A stretch of DNA of 64,000 nucleotides from assembly GCA_017992605.1 (NCBI GenBank), contig JAGOOG010000004.1:62001-126000 (forward strand). The letters run 5' to 3'. The notes under the pieces are model-generated. The model searched no databases. It saw only the letters and a list, made by a program, of their open reading frames with translations, and was not told the origin of the DNA. The DNA is from Deltaproteobacteria bacterium (GTDB lineage: Bacteria > Desulfobacterota > Desulfomonilia > UBA1062). Of the stretch, positions 1 to 8,503 are shown piece by piece; position 1 is the first letter of the stretch; every line of letters starts with the position of its first letter. A program made the translations under genes and the position numbers.

Positions 1-678
1 GGTGCACTGCTGGCAGTCATACGGTCCAGACCGGACGATGGAGTCCTCCTCATCGAGCAGGCCATCGTGAGCGCCGTGAGGACCCTTACCCGGGAAGGCA
101 TCCTCAGGCAGAACTGCGTGGACCCCCTCACAGAGAAGAACACCGGCGACAACACAGGGGCTCACGTACCCCGGGTACACTTCGAGCCCGCCGACGGACC
201 TCCCCGCATCGGCATCATGCTCAAGGGCGGCGGATCGGAGAACATGAGCACCCAGTACAGCCTCCCCTGCCCCGGGATCGACGCGGCACGCGATCTCGAA
301 GGGGTGCGGCGATGCGTCCTCGATGCCGTGTATCAGGCCCAGGGCCGCGGGTGCGCGCCGGGGATCCTGGGCGTGTGCATCGGGGGAGACCGGGCATCGG
401 GGTATCTCTTGGCCAAGATGCAGCTCTTCCGGGACCTCAAGGATGTCAATCACGTCCCTGTGCTGGCAGCCCTGGAAGAAACGATCCTGCACGAGGCCAA
501 CGGGCTCGGCATCGGCCCCATGGGACTGGGGGGCAAGACGACCCTGCTGGGCTGCAAGATAGGCACCGCGGGCAGGCACCCGGCAAGCTATTTCGTGACC
601 GTGAGCTACTCGTGCTGGGCAACCAGGCGTTACCGGGTGGAGCTCGACGGGCGTGGAGACATCAGGCAATGGATCTGA
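1..678 (+). CDS. Class I fumarate hydratase alpha subunit (5' partial)
   Basis: Alpha subunit of the two-subunit, [4Fe-4S]-dependent fumarase/tartrate dehydratase family, interconverting fumarate and malate in the cytoplasm. The reading frame is open from base 1, so about 225 residues are visible and roughly 60-70 N-terminal residues, including the first cluster cysteine of the family, lie outside the window. Visible signatures are KNTGDNT, KGGGSEN and the GVCIGGDRASGYLLAK block that supplies a second cluster cysteine, with further Cys near the C-terminus. It overlaps the beta subunit start by 10 nt, as expected for co-translated subunits. L-tartrate dehydratase is the main alternative; sequence alone does not settle the substrate. 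Confidence 0.93.
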   Translation, partial: GALLAVIRSRPDDGVLLIEQAIVSAVRTLTREGILRQNCVDPLTEKNTGDNTGAHVPRVHFEPADGPPRIGIMLKGGGSENMSTQYSLPCPGIDAARDLEGVRRCVLDAVYQAQGRGCAPGILGVCIGGDRASGYLLAKMQLFRDLKDVNHVPVLAALEETILHEANGLGIGPMGLGGKTTLLGCKIGTAGRHPASYFVTVSYSCWATRRYRVELDGRGDIRQWI

Positions 679-1268
679 AGCGCATCTCGTCCCCTCTTTC
701 CGCTGAGGTCATCGGGGGTCTCGCCGTCGGTGACATGGTGAGCCTGTCCGGTACCGTCGTCACGGGCCGCGACCAGGTCCACAAGTACCTGGCATCCGGA
801 GGTACGCCGCCCGTGGATCTCGAGGGCCTGGTGATCTATCACTGCGGCCCGGTCGTGATCGAAGAGAAGGGCGCCTGGAAAATCACGGCCGCAGGGCCTA
901 CCACCTCCATACGGGAGGAACCCTACGAGCCCGAGGTCATTGCCCGGTTCAGGCCCGGCGCCATCATGGGAAAGGGCGGCATGGGCGGGAACACACGAGC
1001 CGCGCTGAAGGAGCATGGCTGCGTATACCTCCACGTTGTCGGCGGCGCCGCCCAGTACCTGGCCGAGCGTATCGTGCGGGTTCAGGCCGTTCACCTGGAG
1101 GAATTCGGACAGCCCGAGTCCCTGTGGGTACTCTCCGTACAGGACCTGCCCGCCCTGGTGACCATGGACGCCCGGGGCGGTTCTCTCCACGACGCCATCC
1201 AGACTGAATCCCTTCGCAGATTGCATGCGCTGTTCGAGCACAGGTTCGCAGGCAGCGACCCCCTATGA
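669..1268 (+). CDS. Class I fumarate hydratase beta subunit
   Basis: Beta subunit (199 residues), equivalent to the C-terminal half of single-chain class I fumarases. The ATG at 669 lies inside the last codons of the alpha gene; an upstream extension of the frame would only read through the alpha gene. Family features are the N-terminal LSAEVIGGLAVGDMVSLSG segment, the ARD-like TGRDQVHK motif, the YHCGPVV strand, GPTTSIREEPY and the IMGKGGMG loop, which bind substrate and close the active site. Together with the alpha subunit it forms the cluster-dependent enzyme. An SDR gene follows 31 nt downstream and may share the transcript. Function as fumarase is the best call, tartrate dehydratase the alternative. 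Confidence 0.93.
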   Translation: MDLKRISSPLSAEVIGGLAVGDMVSLSGTVVTGRDQVHKYLASGGTPPVDLEGLVIYHCGPVVIEEKGAWKITAAGPTTSIREEPYEPEVIARFRPGAIMGKGGMGGNTRAALKEHGCVYLHVVGGAAQYLAERIVRVQAVHLEEFGQPESLWVLSVQDLPALVTMDARGGSLHDAIQTESLRRLHALFEHRFAGSDPL

Positions 1269-1299
1269 TCGAAACCAACCACCACAAGGAGGATATTCC

Positions 1300-2085
1300 A
1301 TGAACGTGAAAGAGATGTACGACCTCAAGGGCAAGGTCGCCATCGTCACCGGCGGCGGCAGAGGTTTGGGCAGGTTCATCGCGGAAGGCCTGGCGGAAGC
1401 GGGAGCAAGCGTCGTCATCGCCTCACGCAAGCTGGCGAACTGCGAGAAGGCGGCCGGGGAGATCGCCAAGCTCGGCGTGAAGACACTGGCCGTCAAGTGC
1501 GACACCGCGTCCGCCGAGGATATCGACAACCTGGTGAACGCCGCCATGAAGGAATTCGGCGCCATCGACATCCTGGTGAACAATGCCGGCATCACCTGGG
1601 GCGCCCCGACCCTGGATTTTCCCCTGGACAAGTGGGACAAGATCTTCGCCGTGAACGTCCGGGGCGTGTGGATCCTCACCCAGAAGGTCGCCAACATCAT
1701 GAAGGACAAAGGCGGCGGCAAGGTCATCAACATATCGTCCATCTTCGGGTCGCGCGGCTCCATCGAGGAGGGTCACCCGGCTGTTGCCTACAACCCCTCC
1801 AAGGCCGCCATCGAGGTGCTCACCAAGAACCTCGCCGTGAAGCTCGCCCGTCACAACATCATGGTCAACTGCATCGCCCCGGGCTTCTTCCGCACCGACA
1901 TGATGGAATACATCTTCAAGCCGGAGATGAAACCCATCCTCGACCTGACCATCGCCCAGATCCCTCTCCTGAAGTACGGAGAGGAAGACCATATCAAGGG
2001 CCTGGCCGTGTTCCTTGCGTCAAAGGCATCGGATTTCATGACCGGGACGGTCATACCCCTGGACGGCGGGATGGCAGCGAAGTGA
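1300..2085 (+). CDS. Short-chain dehydrogenase/reductase (SDR)
   Basis: Classical SDR of 261 residues, an NAD(P)-dependent oxidoreductase. The Rossmann nucleotide motif TGGGRGLG, the NNAG structural motif, the catalytic Ser of NISSIFGS and the YNPSK catalytic pair (YxxxK) are all present, and the C-terminus ends in the usual DGGM. The ATG at 1300 follows an AAGGAGG ribosome site; a longer upstream start would overlap the fumarase gene and lacks such a site. It resembles gluconate 5-dehydrogenase/3-oxoacyl-ACP-reductase-like SDRs, but substrate cannot be assigned. Placement after fumarase suggests one transcription unit, ended by the hairpin at 2093-2120. Confidence 0.9.
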   Translation: MNVKEMYDLKGKVAIVTGGGRGLGRFIAEGLAEAGASVVIASRKLANCEKAAGEIAKLGVKTLAVKCDTASAEDIDNLVNAAMKEFGAIDILVNNAGITWGAPTLDFPLDKWDKIFAVNVRGVWILTQKVANIMKDKGGGKVINISSIFGSRGSIEEGHPAVAYNPSKAAIEVLTKNLAVKLARHNIMVNCIAPGFFRTDMMEYIFKPEMKPILDLTIAQIPLLKYGEEDHIKGLAVFLASKASDFMTGTVIPLDGGMAAK

Positions 2086-2092
2086 CTTTCAA

Positions 2093-2120
2093 GGGCGGGG
2101 GGCATTCGCCCCCCCTGCCC
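2093..2120. terminator. GC-rich hairpin between convergent genes
   Basis: An inverted repeat (GGGC plus a run of six G, then C, loop ATT/C, then GCCCCCC...GCCC) lies between the SDR stop and the stop of the minus-strand patatin. There is no clear T-tract on either side, so it may act as a bidirectional transcription barrier rather than a textbook intrinsic terminator. Confidence 0.5.
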
Positions 2121-2133
2121 GGGACGGCGCCGT

Positions 2134-3027
2134 TCAGAACCAGAGCCAGAAGACCTTCTTCCTGATCCGGGGCACCATCTCCATGGCGGCCTTGTACCCC
2201 TCTTCGATGAAGGTGTCGAAGTTGTTGAAATCCGACCATGGGAAGGACCCGATGTTCGGCCTAACGATGCAGTCCATCTCCCTGGCGAGATAGATATTCA
2301 TGTATTCCTTGGAGATGTCATAACAGCGGAACACCACGTCCAGGCTGTGGTGGATGTCCTCATCGGCGTTGATGAGGTCGATGCTCCGTGACACGTCGAC
2401 CCCGATGACGTAGTCGGGATGAAAGGTCCTGACCGTATAGTACGGGATCATCTCCGCCACCCCGCCGTCCACCAGCTGCATGCCGTGCAGCTTGACCGGG
2501 GGGAAGAAACCCGGTGTGGCGCAGCTTGCCGTGAGCGCCCGGTGGAGATCCCCTTCGGTGAAGATGATCGGTTCACCAGAGACGAGATCCACGCTCATGC
2601 ACTTGAAGGGGAGGCGCAGGTCTGAGAACTGCTTGTCTCCCACCAGGGACTTCATGTGCAGGACAAAGGTCTCGGGCGTGACAAAGGACTTCCTCAACAG
2701 TGCGCGCGTATAGAAGTACCCGTGCTTGATCGTTGCCTGCACCTGCTCGAGGAAGGAGCGGGACTTCTCGGCTTCGGGAAGCTCCATGTCCTGCATGGTC
2801 TCCTTGAACAGCGGTGAGTCCATGTACTCCCTGAGGCTCCTCTCCACTTCGTCGATATCCAGGCAGAGGCAGTAGAGTGCCCCGATGATGGAGCCGAAGG
2901 AGACGCCCGCGATACAGTCGATGGGGATGCCGGCATCCTCCAGGGCACGGATCACCCCGATGTGGGCAAGGCCCCGCGATCCGCCCGCCCCGAGCGCAAG
3001 CGCCACCTTCTTTTTTCTCCTGAGCAT
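2134..3027 (-). CDS. Patatin-like phospholipase
   Basis: Patatin-family serine acyl hydrolase of 297 residues (NTE/RssA type), expected to cleave acyl chains from phospholipids with a Ser-Asp dyad. The oxyanion-hole loop GAGGSRG lies at residues 13-19, the nucleophile elbow GVSFG puts Ser at residue 43, and the dyad Asp sits in VDGG near residue 187. There is no signal peptide; the N-terminus is basic (MLRRKKK). The chosen ATG shares its A with the stop of the upstream deacetylase gene (TGATG), so translation is coupled. Longer starts would lie inside that gene. It is the last gene of a three-gene minus-strand operon. Confidence 0.9.
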   Translation of the reverse strand: MLRRKKKVALALGAGGSRGLAHIGVIRALEDAGIPIDCIAGVSFGSIIGALYCLCLDIDEVERSLREYMDSPLFKETMQDMELPEAEKSRSFLEQVQATIKHGYFYTRALLRKSFVTPETFVLHMKSLVGDKQFSDLRLPFKCMSVDLVSGEPIIFTEGDLHRALTASCATPGFFPPVKLHGMQLVDGGVAEMIPYYTVRTFHPDYVIGVDVSRSIDLINADEDIHHSLDVVFRCYDISKEYMNIYLAREMDCIVRPNIGSFPWSDFNNFDTFIEEGYKAAMEMVPRIRKKVFWLWF

Positions 3028-4334
3028 CAGGGCTTCCTTGTCTTGTACGTGTCCTGGTCCATGTCCTGCAGGAAGACGGCATAGTAGCTCTCGTCGGTGT
3101 TCTCGTACCAGTCCATGCCCTGATCCCTGCAGGCGCGGCAGGCACCGTGCGGCACGTGAACGCCGAGGATGCGGTATCCCGTGGATGCCGACGAGTCGAT
3201 CCTGAACGCACCGGGGCATTCCTCGCAGTACCGGAAGACCTCCTGCTGGTTCTCGGAGATGCCGTCCGTGTCGTAATAGATGCTCCTGAACCTCTCGACG
3301 AAGGGCTTCCGTTCAGGCTTCAGGGCGGCCCGTGTGCGCCACATCCCATAGATCTGTTCACACAGCCGCTTGATGTAGTCGGTGACCTGGGGATCCTGTC
3401 TGAGGCTCTCCGGGTCGAAGTCTGGTTCCCGGATATACGAATAGTCGACCCCCGCCAGGGCGAGGATGATCCCGGTATTGACGTACGGCAGGGCACCCTC
3501 GATGGAGTACCCGCCCTCGAGCACGCAGATGTGGGGGCTGAGCATCTCGTTGAGCCGGGCATACCCCCCCGCCGAGAACGACATGTTGGTGATGGGATCG
3601 GTATAGTGGTTGTCCTGGCCCGCCGAATTGATGACGAGGTCCGGCTTGAAGTCGGCGAGAACCGGCATCACGACGTTCTCCATGGCGCACAGGATGCCCT
3701 CGTCGCTGGTCTTCGGCGGCAGCGGGATGTTCAGCGTAAGCCCTGCCGCATTGGGGCCGCCGTATTCGGCAGGGAAGCCGGACCCGGGATACAGGGTCCT
3801 GCCGTCCTGGTGGATGGATATGTAGAGCACATCCGGGTCGTGCCAGTAGATGTCCTGGGTGCCGTCTCCGTGGTGGCAGTCGGTGTCGACGATGGCGATC
3901 TTTTTTATTCTCGGGTAGTGCTTCCTCACCCACTCCACCATGACCGCCTCGATGTTTATGTTGCAGAAACCACGGGCGCCCTGGACCACCCTCATGGCAT
4001 GGTGGCCCGGGGGCCTCACGAGGGCGAACGCGTTGTCCACGATGCCGTCGAGCACGTGCCTGGCCGCTTCGATACATCCCCCCGCGGAGACGTTATGGGA
4101 CGGGGTGATGCAGGAGGCGACATCGGGGACGCAGAAGTGTGTCCTGGCGATGTCGTGCTCCCCGGCGAGGCCGGTCTTGAACTCGCTGATCCCCTCGATG
4201 TCGAGGATCCCCTCCTCCAGGACCTGGTCCTGCGTATAGAGGAGCCGCTCCTTGCGCTCCGGATGGGTGGGCGAGATCTCCCAGTCGTATGCCGGGAAGA
4301 ATATCAGCCCCGTCTTTCTGCGAGCCCTGATCAT
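3027..4334 (-). CDS. Histone-deacetylase-family amidohydrolase with C-terminal Cys-rich tail
   Basis: Zinc-dependent deacetylase of the HDAC/AcuC/acetylpolyamine amidohydrolase superfamily, 435 residues. Visible signatures in order are RPPGHHA, FCNINI, DTDCHHGDGTQ near residues 149-159 (metal-binding Asp/His), YPGSG, NSAGQDNHYTDP (second metal Asp) and LEGGY near residue 275 (catalytic Tyr). The substrate may be an acetylated polyamine, small amide or lysine. Past the catalytic fold there is an extra region of about 120 residues ending in a CEEC...CRAC pattern (about residues 369-400), a likely zinc ribbon. The start overlaps the preceding gene's stop (ATGA) and is preceded by a GGAG site; the stop overlaps patatin. 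Catalytic residues look intact. Confidence 0.9.
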   Translation of the reverse strand: MIRARRKTGLIFFPAYDWEISPTHPERKERLLYTQDQVLEEGILDIEGISEFKTGLAGEHDIARTHFCVPDVASCITPSHNVSAGGCIEAARHVLDGIVDNAFALVRPPGHHAMRVVQGARGFCNINIEAVMVEWVRKHYPRIKKIAIVDTDCHHGDGTQDIYWHDPDVLYISIHQDGRTLYPGSGFPAEYGGPNAAGLTLNIPLPPKTSDEGILCAMENVVMPVLADFKPDLVINSAGQDNHYTDPITNMSFSAGGYARLNEMLSPHICVLEGGYSIEGALPYVNTGIILALAGVDYSYIREPDFDPESLRQDPQVTDYIKRLCEQIYGMWRTRAALKPERKPFVERFRSIYYDTDGISENQQEVFRYCEECPGAFRIDSSASTGYRILGVHVPHGACRACRDQGMDWYENTDESYYAVFLQDMDQDTYKTRKP

Positions 4335-5983
4335 AGTCCTCTCCATTCCTGCAGGATTCCCGGCGTGGTCTGGATCTTGACCCTGAGGTTCCGTCCCACG
4401 GTGGAAAACCCTCGCACCATGTTGAAGCTCTGTTCCTCGATCACCTGGGCATCCACGCCGCTGGATAGACCGAGCTCTGCGGCGTGTTCCCGTATCGCGT
4501 CGAATCCCACGGCCTTGAGCTCCTCGATGCTCATGGTCCTGGGGACATCCTTGTGCAGGTTGAGCTCGGGACAGACCATCGTGCCGATCTGCGTGTCCGC
4601 GTGCAGGGTGATCTGGGCCGTGGTCCTGGCAAGCGCCGCCCCCAGGGCGTTGGCCACCATGGCATGGTCCGGCACCTTGCACTCCAGTCCGAAGGCATCG
4701 GCTATGTACGGCCTGAGAATGGCGGCCGGGCCGCCGATGAGGATCACCCGGTCGGGCCGCACAAGATCGGGATGGAGCATCTCATAGATGGTGTAGACGG
4801 GGTGGCTGTTCACCTCTTCGATGAATCGCAAGACCCCTTGCCTGATGGTTTCGACCATGGTTTCTATGGCCCTGCGGCTGAGCGTCTCGACATCCATGGA
4901 CAGCTGTTCGGCAAGGGGCGAGAGGGACTGCCTTGCCTTGAGCTCATCCCCTTCGAACGCCCCGAGCACCGCGAAGGCATCCGTTGGCGTCGGTGACGGC
5001 CCCCCCACGCAGACCGGCGGACCGCTCCTGCCGGGGCCTACGCGCAGTTCACCGTCTTCGACGGTTATGCACGAATCACCTCCCGCACCGACCGAGACGA
5101 CCCTGAGCCCGCGCACCAGGGTCCTGACTCCCCCGATATCGATACCCTTGGGCTCCAGCAGGGGTGTGCCGTTGACGAGGACCCCGATGTCGGTGGTCGT
5201 TCCGCCCACGTCCAGCACCAGGGCCGTTCCCTCGTGGCTTCGGTTCAGCGCCACCGCGCCCATGATGCTCGCCGCAGGGCCTGACAGGATGGTCTCCACC
5301 GGGAGCCTTCCTGCCGCAGCCGCTGCATAGGTACCCCCGTCGGCCTTGAGAAAGAACAGGGGGGCGCTGATGCCCAGGTCCTCGAGGGCCTGGGTGACGG
5401 CGGACATGAACCGCTCCTGCACGGGCATGACCGCCGTATTGAAATAGGTGGTGTTCAGCCGCCGGGGGAAATTGAGGCCCCCGCTCATGGTGTGCCCGAG
5501 GCAGACATGACGGAAATCATCCCTGATCAACGCGGCAATGGCAGCCTCATGGGCAGGATTCCTCACCGAGAACTTGGACACGACCCCTACCCCGACGCAG
5601 CCTGCCTCCCTCATGAGACGCGCGGCATCGCGCACCTCGTCCCGGTCGACGGGTATGTACTCCCGGCCCCGGTGGTCCAGCGCCCCCTGTACGTGATGAA
5701 ATGCCTCACCGATGAAGAACAGCTTCGGGTCGATGCCCGGGCCTGCCGAGCATATCATGCCGGTCTTCGGGTACTTTTTCTCCACAATGGCATTGGTGGA
5801 CAGGGTGGTGGACAGAACCACCCGCTTGATGCCGTCATGCTGCATGCCCAGAGCGTTGATGGCACCCAGGATGGAGCCGACCAGATCTTCCCGGGTCAGG
5901 GTTTTTGAAGTCGAAACGATGGAGCTTCCTCGAAGGCAGACCGCGTCGGTATGCGTGCCGCCGATGTCGATACCCAGTATCAT
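4331..5983 (-). CDS. Hydantoinase/oxoprolinase family protein (HyuA-like)
   Basis: Protein of 550 residues with the N-terminal hydantoinase-A fold and the ATPase-type core of the hydantoinase/5-oxoprolinase/acetone carboxylase beta superfamily. The phosphate-binding motifs of the actin-like ATPase fold are visible as GIDIGGTHTDAV at the N-terminus and LDVGGTTTDIGV in the middle, with a SGPAASIMGA segment between. The ATG at 5983 has a good AAAGGAG site; a longer frame upstream has none. Normally an HyuB partner is found nearby, but none is present here. The gene instead overlaps the deacetylase gene by 4 nt. A role in ATP-dependent opening of a cyclic amide or carboxylation is known for the family; the substrate here is unknown. 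Confidence 0.85.
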   Translation of the reverse strand: MILGIDIGGTHTDAVCLRGSSIVSTSKTLTREDLVGSILGAINALGMQHDGIKRVVLSTTLSTNAIVEKKYPKTGMICSAGPGIDPKLFFIGEAFHHVQGALDHRGREYIPVDRDEVRDAARLMREAGCVGVGVVSKFSVRNPAHEAAIAALIRDDFRHVCLGHTMSGGLNFPRRLNTTYFNTAVMPVQERFMSAVTQALEDLGISAPLFFLKADGGTYAAAAAGRLPVETILSGPAASIMGAVALNRSHEGTALVLDVGGTTTDIGVLVNGTPLLEPKGIDIGGVRTLVRGLRVVSVGAGGDSCITVEDGELRVGPGRSGPPVCVGGPSPTPTDAFAVLGAFEGDELKARQSLSPLAEQLSMDVETLSRRAIETMVETIRQGVLRFIEEVNSHPVYTIYEMLHPDLVRPDRVILIGGPAAILRPYIADAFGLECKVPDHAMVANALGAALARTTAQITLHADTQIGTMVCPELNLHKDVPRTMSIEELKAVGFDAIREHAAELGLSSGVDAQVIEEQSFNMVRGFSTVGRNLRVKIQTTPGILQEWRGL

Positions 5984-6206
5984 GCGTGACTCCTTTACGA
6001 GCGTGAGCGAGCATCCCGGAACGATCACAGGCCGGATGACAGCTCGGAGAATGCCTTGGCTGATCATACCAACTCATGGCCGAAAATTCAATCGCCCCGG
6101 GGCATCGGTGGGCGTTCCCGCCATGGATGAGATACGGTCCTCGGTCTCCTTGCACTCCTGCGATGGATCTGGTAGATCACGAATGGAAGAATTCCCGGAG
6201 GTTTCA

Positions 6207-7340
6207 TTGAAGAGACTACTGTGCGCATGCGTGGCCATGCTTCTCATCCTGGGATGCTCCACGACCGATCCCGAACTGACGGATGCGAGCATAACCGACG
6301 ACAACCCCGTGGTCGGTCAGCGGGTCTATGCCCAGGTCTATGCCATAACGGACGATCCGCCCATGACCTACGAGTGGTCGGCCAGCGGCGGGACGCTCGA
6401 TGTGGATGGAGACTTCCCGTACACGACCTACTGGACGGCGCCGATGACCTCCGGACCATATACCATAACCTGCAGGATTCTCGACAACGACGGGAACCAG
6501 GCTCTGTACACCTACAGGATCGAGGTGCGTGAGCGGTCGCTTCAAGGCGACGTCATCGGTGGTGGCAGGAAGGCCATCACCATGACCAAGCAGTCCGACT
6601 CCAGCATCGGGGGCATCTGGGTCTCCGTCAGGGACGACGCGCTGCGGTTCGTCTCTTCCAGGTCCAACGAGGGCAGCGTATGGAGCAAGAACTTCTTCAC
6701 CATGCTCGCCAGGACCGATTCCTATACCGGCTATTACACCATATGGGGTGCAGCGGCGCAGGGCAGGGACATCTCCGTTCTCACATCGGACGTTGATGCG
6801 ACGCTGGCCTGCGGGACATGCCTCGCCACCGATACGATACAGGCCCTGGCCAAGGATGTCCTCGATGACACCATTCTCTGGGTGGGCACGGATTCGAGCC
6901 TGAGTTACTATGACCAGGTCAACGACTTCTGGGGCACATTCCTGTTCGTGAATGTCCATGACCTTTCCGAGGGTCCTGACTATGTCTATGCGGCGACGGG
7001 CAGCGGCATATACCGGCTCGATGGTCGACTGGAGCCTGTCTACAGCGGGGATTCCCGGGCGGTTCTCGCCGTGGGGAACGACGGCGTCACGGATGTATGG
7101 TCAGTCACCCAGGGAAAGATCAGGAAGAACGGGCAGAACCTCGCTTCGCAGCCGTCGTCGGTGGTGAGCAGCCTGGATCTGGACATTTCGGGAAACGTCT
7201 GGTGCGGGAAATACCGGTGGGACGGCAGCCGGTGGCATCAGGTCCCGGGACTGGAACGCGTGACCGTGGTCAAATCGGTCGCGAGCACGGAAGGTCTGAT
7301 CTATTTCCTGTCCGATTCAGGGATTCTGTACCGCTGGTGA
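6207..7340 (+). CDS. Lipoprotein with Ig/PKD-like domain and propeller-like repeats
   Basis: Predicted outer-envelope lipoprotein, 377 residues. The TTG start at 6207 has GGAGG five bases upstream and gives a compact signal sequence ending in the lipobox LILGC; an in-frame ATG at 6183 is the alternative. Residues about 20-105 look like an Ig/PKD-type beta domain (TYEWSASGG, GPYTITCRI). The rest contains recurring strands such as ILWVGTDSSLSYYD, YVYAATGSGIYRLDG and IYFLSDSGILYRW, the spacing and wording of two-component-regulator or YVTN-type beta-propeller blades. No catalytic motif is visible. Its 3' end overlaps the convergent lipoprotein gene by 24 nt. Confidence 0.75.
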   Translation: MKRLLCACVAMLLILGCSTTDPELTDASITDDNPVVGQRVYAQVYAITDDPPMTYEWSASGGTLDVDGDFPYTTYWTAPMTSGPYTITCRILDNDGNQALYTYRIEVRERSLQGDVIGGGRKAITMTKQSDSSIGGIWVSVRDDALRFVSSRSNEGSVWSKNFFTMLARTDSYTGYYTIWGAAAQGRDISVLTSDVDATLACGTCLATDTIQALAKDVLDDTILWVGTDSSLSYYDQVNDFWGTFLFVNVHDLSEGPDYVYAATGSGIYRLDGRLEPVYSGDSRAVLAVGNDGVTDVWSVTQGKIRKNGQNLASQPSSVVSSLDLDISGNVWCGKYRWDGSRWHQVPGLERVTVVKSVASTEGLIYFLSDSGILYRW

Positions 7341-7877
7341 GTGTGTCCTGGAGGCGATGTCGTTTGCGACGGCCTTCAGGGCGCTGTTCATGACCTCTTC
7401 GATATAAGGCGAGGGTACATCCACCCTGCGAAGCCATGCCAGGTGGAAGGCGCTCTTTTCGGACGAGGCCTTCACAGAGCGCTGGAACCTCACCCGGGAG
7501 TCCGAGGTGCTGACCACCCTGATGGTCAGGAATACCGTGGTGGGGCCCTCGTTCCCCCCAAAGAAGAGATGTTCGAGGGTTCCGTCCACGACGTAGTTCG
7601 TATCGGGGACCGCGCCCTGTGCGACGGTGACCTGACCGAAGGCCCTGTTCTCCATGAGGTAATCCGCCAGCTTCCGGGAAGCATACGTTCCCCATGATTC
7701 ATCGCCCGCCGCGTGAAAGGGGACGACCGCGGCGGAGCCCAGATAAGCACCGGGAAGCCCCGCGTCCACCTGGGTGGACACCTCGGTGACTCGGGTGGGT
7801 TTCACGAGGGCGCAGCCGGCGATAACCAGAAGGAGAAGAAAGAGAAGAAAGAAGATGAGCGCTGATCGTCTCGGCAT
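7317..7877 (-). CDS. Lipoprotein of unknown function
   Basis: 186-residue lipoprotein: a basic start (MPRR), a long Leu-rich core and the lipobox VIAGC. The mature part contains AAVVPF, a LADYLMENRAFGQVTV segment and VDGTLEHLFFGG, a pattern seen in periplasmic TolB-N/LpoB-like or transport-auxiliary lipoproteins in which a Rossmann-like half domain follows the lipid anchor. I cannot name a specific function. It converges on the preceding propeller lipoprotein with a 24-nt overlap, and it follows the minus-strand pilin gene with a 51-nt gap, so the two may be cotranscribed. Confidence 0.7.
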   Translation of the reverse strand: MPRRSALIFFLLFLLLLVIAGCALVKPTRVTEVSTQVDAGLPGAYLGSAAVVPFHAAGDESWGTYASRKLADYLMENRAFGQVTVAQGAVPDTNYVVDGTLEHLFFGGNEGPTTVFLTIRVVSTSDSRVRFQRSVKASSEKSAFHLAWLRRVDVPSPYIEEVMNSALKAVANDIASRTHSPAVQNP

Positions 7878-7928
7878 GCTATCTTTCCCTACCTATGCCT
7901 CCCTATGGCAAGCAACGGATCCGGCCTG

Positions 7929-8363
7929 TCATCTCAATGTGTTCCACAGCTCCGTGTTAGCGGCAACGGCGCCGCCGTTGAGCGTCCCGCGGTTCCCGTT
8001 GGAATCGATGGCAAAGGTGTAGACATCGCCGGCCTGGGCATTGATAGGAGCGGCTGACGCTATGAATCCCTGGCTGTACGCGGGAAGAGGTCCGACATTT
8101 ATCGTGTAGTGCCTGTCCGGGTCGGCGTTCGGGTCGGGAAGTCCACGATTGGCGACAAGGTTGGCAAGGCTCTCGTAGGAGTTCGTCTCCGCAAAGGCCT
8201 TTTCCTGATAGAGGGCCACGGTCTCCAGCATGGTGACGGCGTCGGCCCGTCTCGTTCTGGTCACGTATCCCGTATACGATGGAATTGCAATTGCGGCTAT
8301 GATACCGACAATGACCACGGTGATCATGAGTTCCATAAGGGTCAAACCTTTATTGTTGTTCAT
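7929..8363 (-). CDS. Type IV pilin (PilA/PilE-like)
   Basis: Major or minor type IV pilin, 144 residues. A short leader MNNNKG is followed by LTLMELMITVVIVGIIAAIAIPSY, the N-terminal helix that packs in the pilus core (given here only as a family pattern). The prepilin peptidase site is G6/L7; Leu rather than the usual Phe occupies mature position 1, while Glu5 of the mature protein is kept. The C-terminal domain has the YTINVG...YTFAIDSNGNRGT strands of PilE-type pilins. AAAGGAG precedes the start. No GG-N10-GC sigma-54 promoter was found directly upstream. It may function in twitching, attachment or as a pseudopilin; no assembly genes lie nearby. Confidence 0.88.
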   Translation of the reverse strand: MNNNKGLTLMELMITVVIVGIIAAIAIPSYTGYVTRTRRADAVTMLETVALYQEKAFAETNSYESLANLVANRGLPDPNADPDRHYTINVGPLPAYSQGFIASAAPINAQAGDVYTFAIDSNGNRGTLNGGAVAANTELWNTLR

Positions 8364-8503
8364 GCCCTCGTCTCCTTTATCGGGTAGGACTCACCTAACC
8401 TTATCGGCTGATCCGCCCGGTTGCAATAGTGGATTTCACCGCACCCTCTCAGGTCAGCGCGAACCCCTTGACTCGCCCCGGACCACCATATATGGAGGGT
8501 CAC

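Noticed and set aside
3147-4787. Very long antisense frame opposite the deacetylase gene
   Set aside because: High GC removes stop codons on the opposite strand; the sense frame shows clear HDAC motifs and the antisense product has no recognisable domain or ribosome site.
8364-8440. Sigma-54 promoter for the pilin gene
   Set aside because: TTGCA is present but the GG partner is 14 rather than 10 nt upstream.
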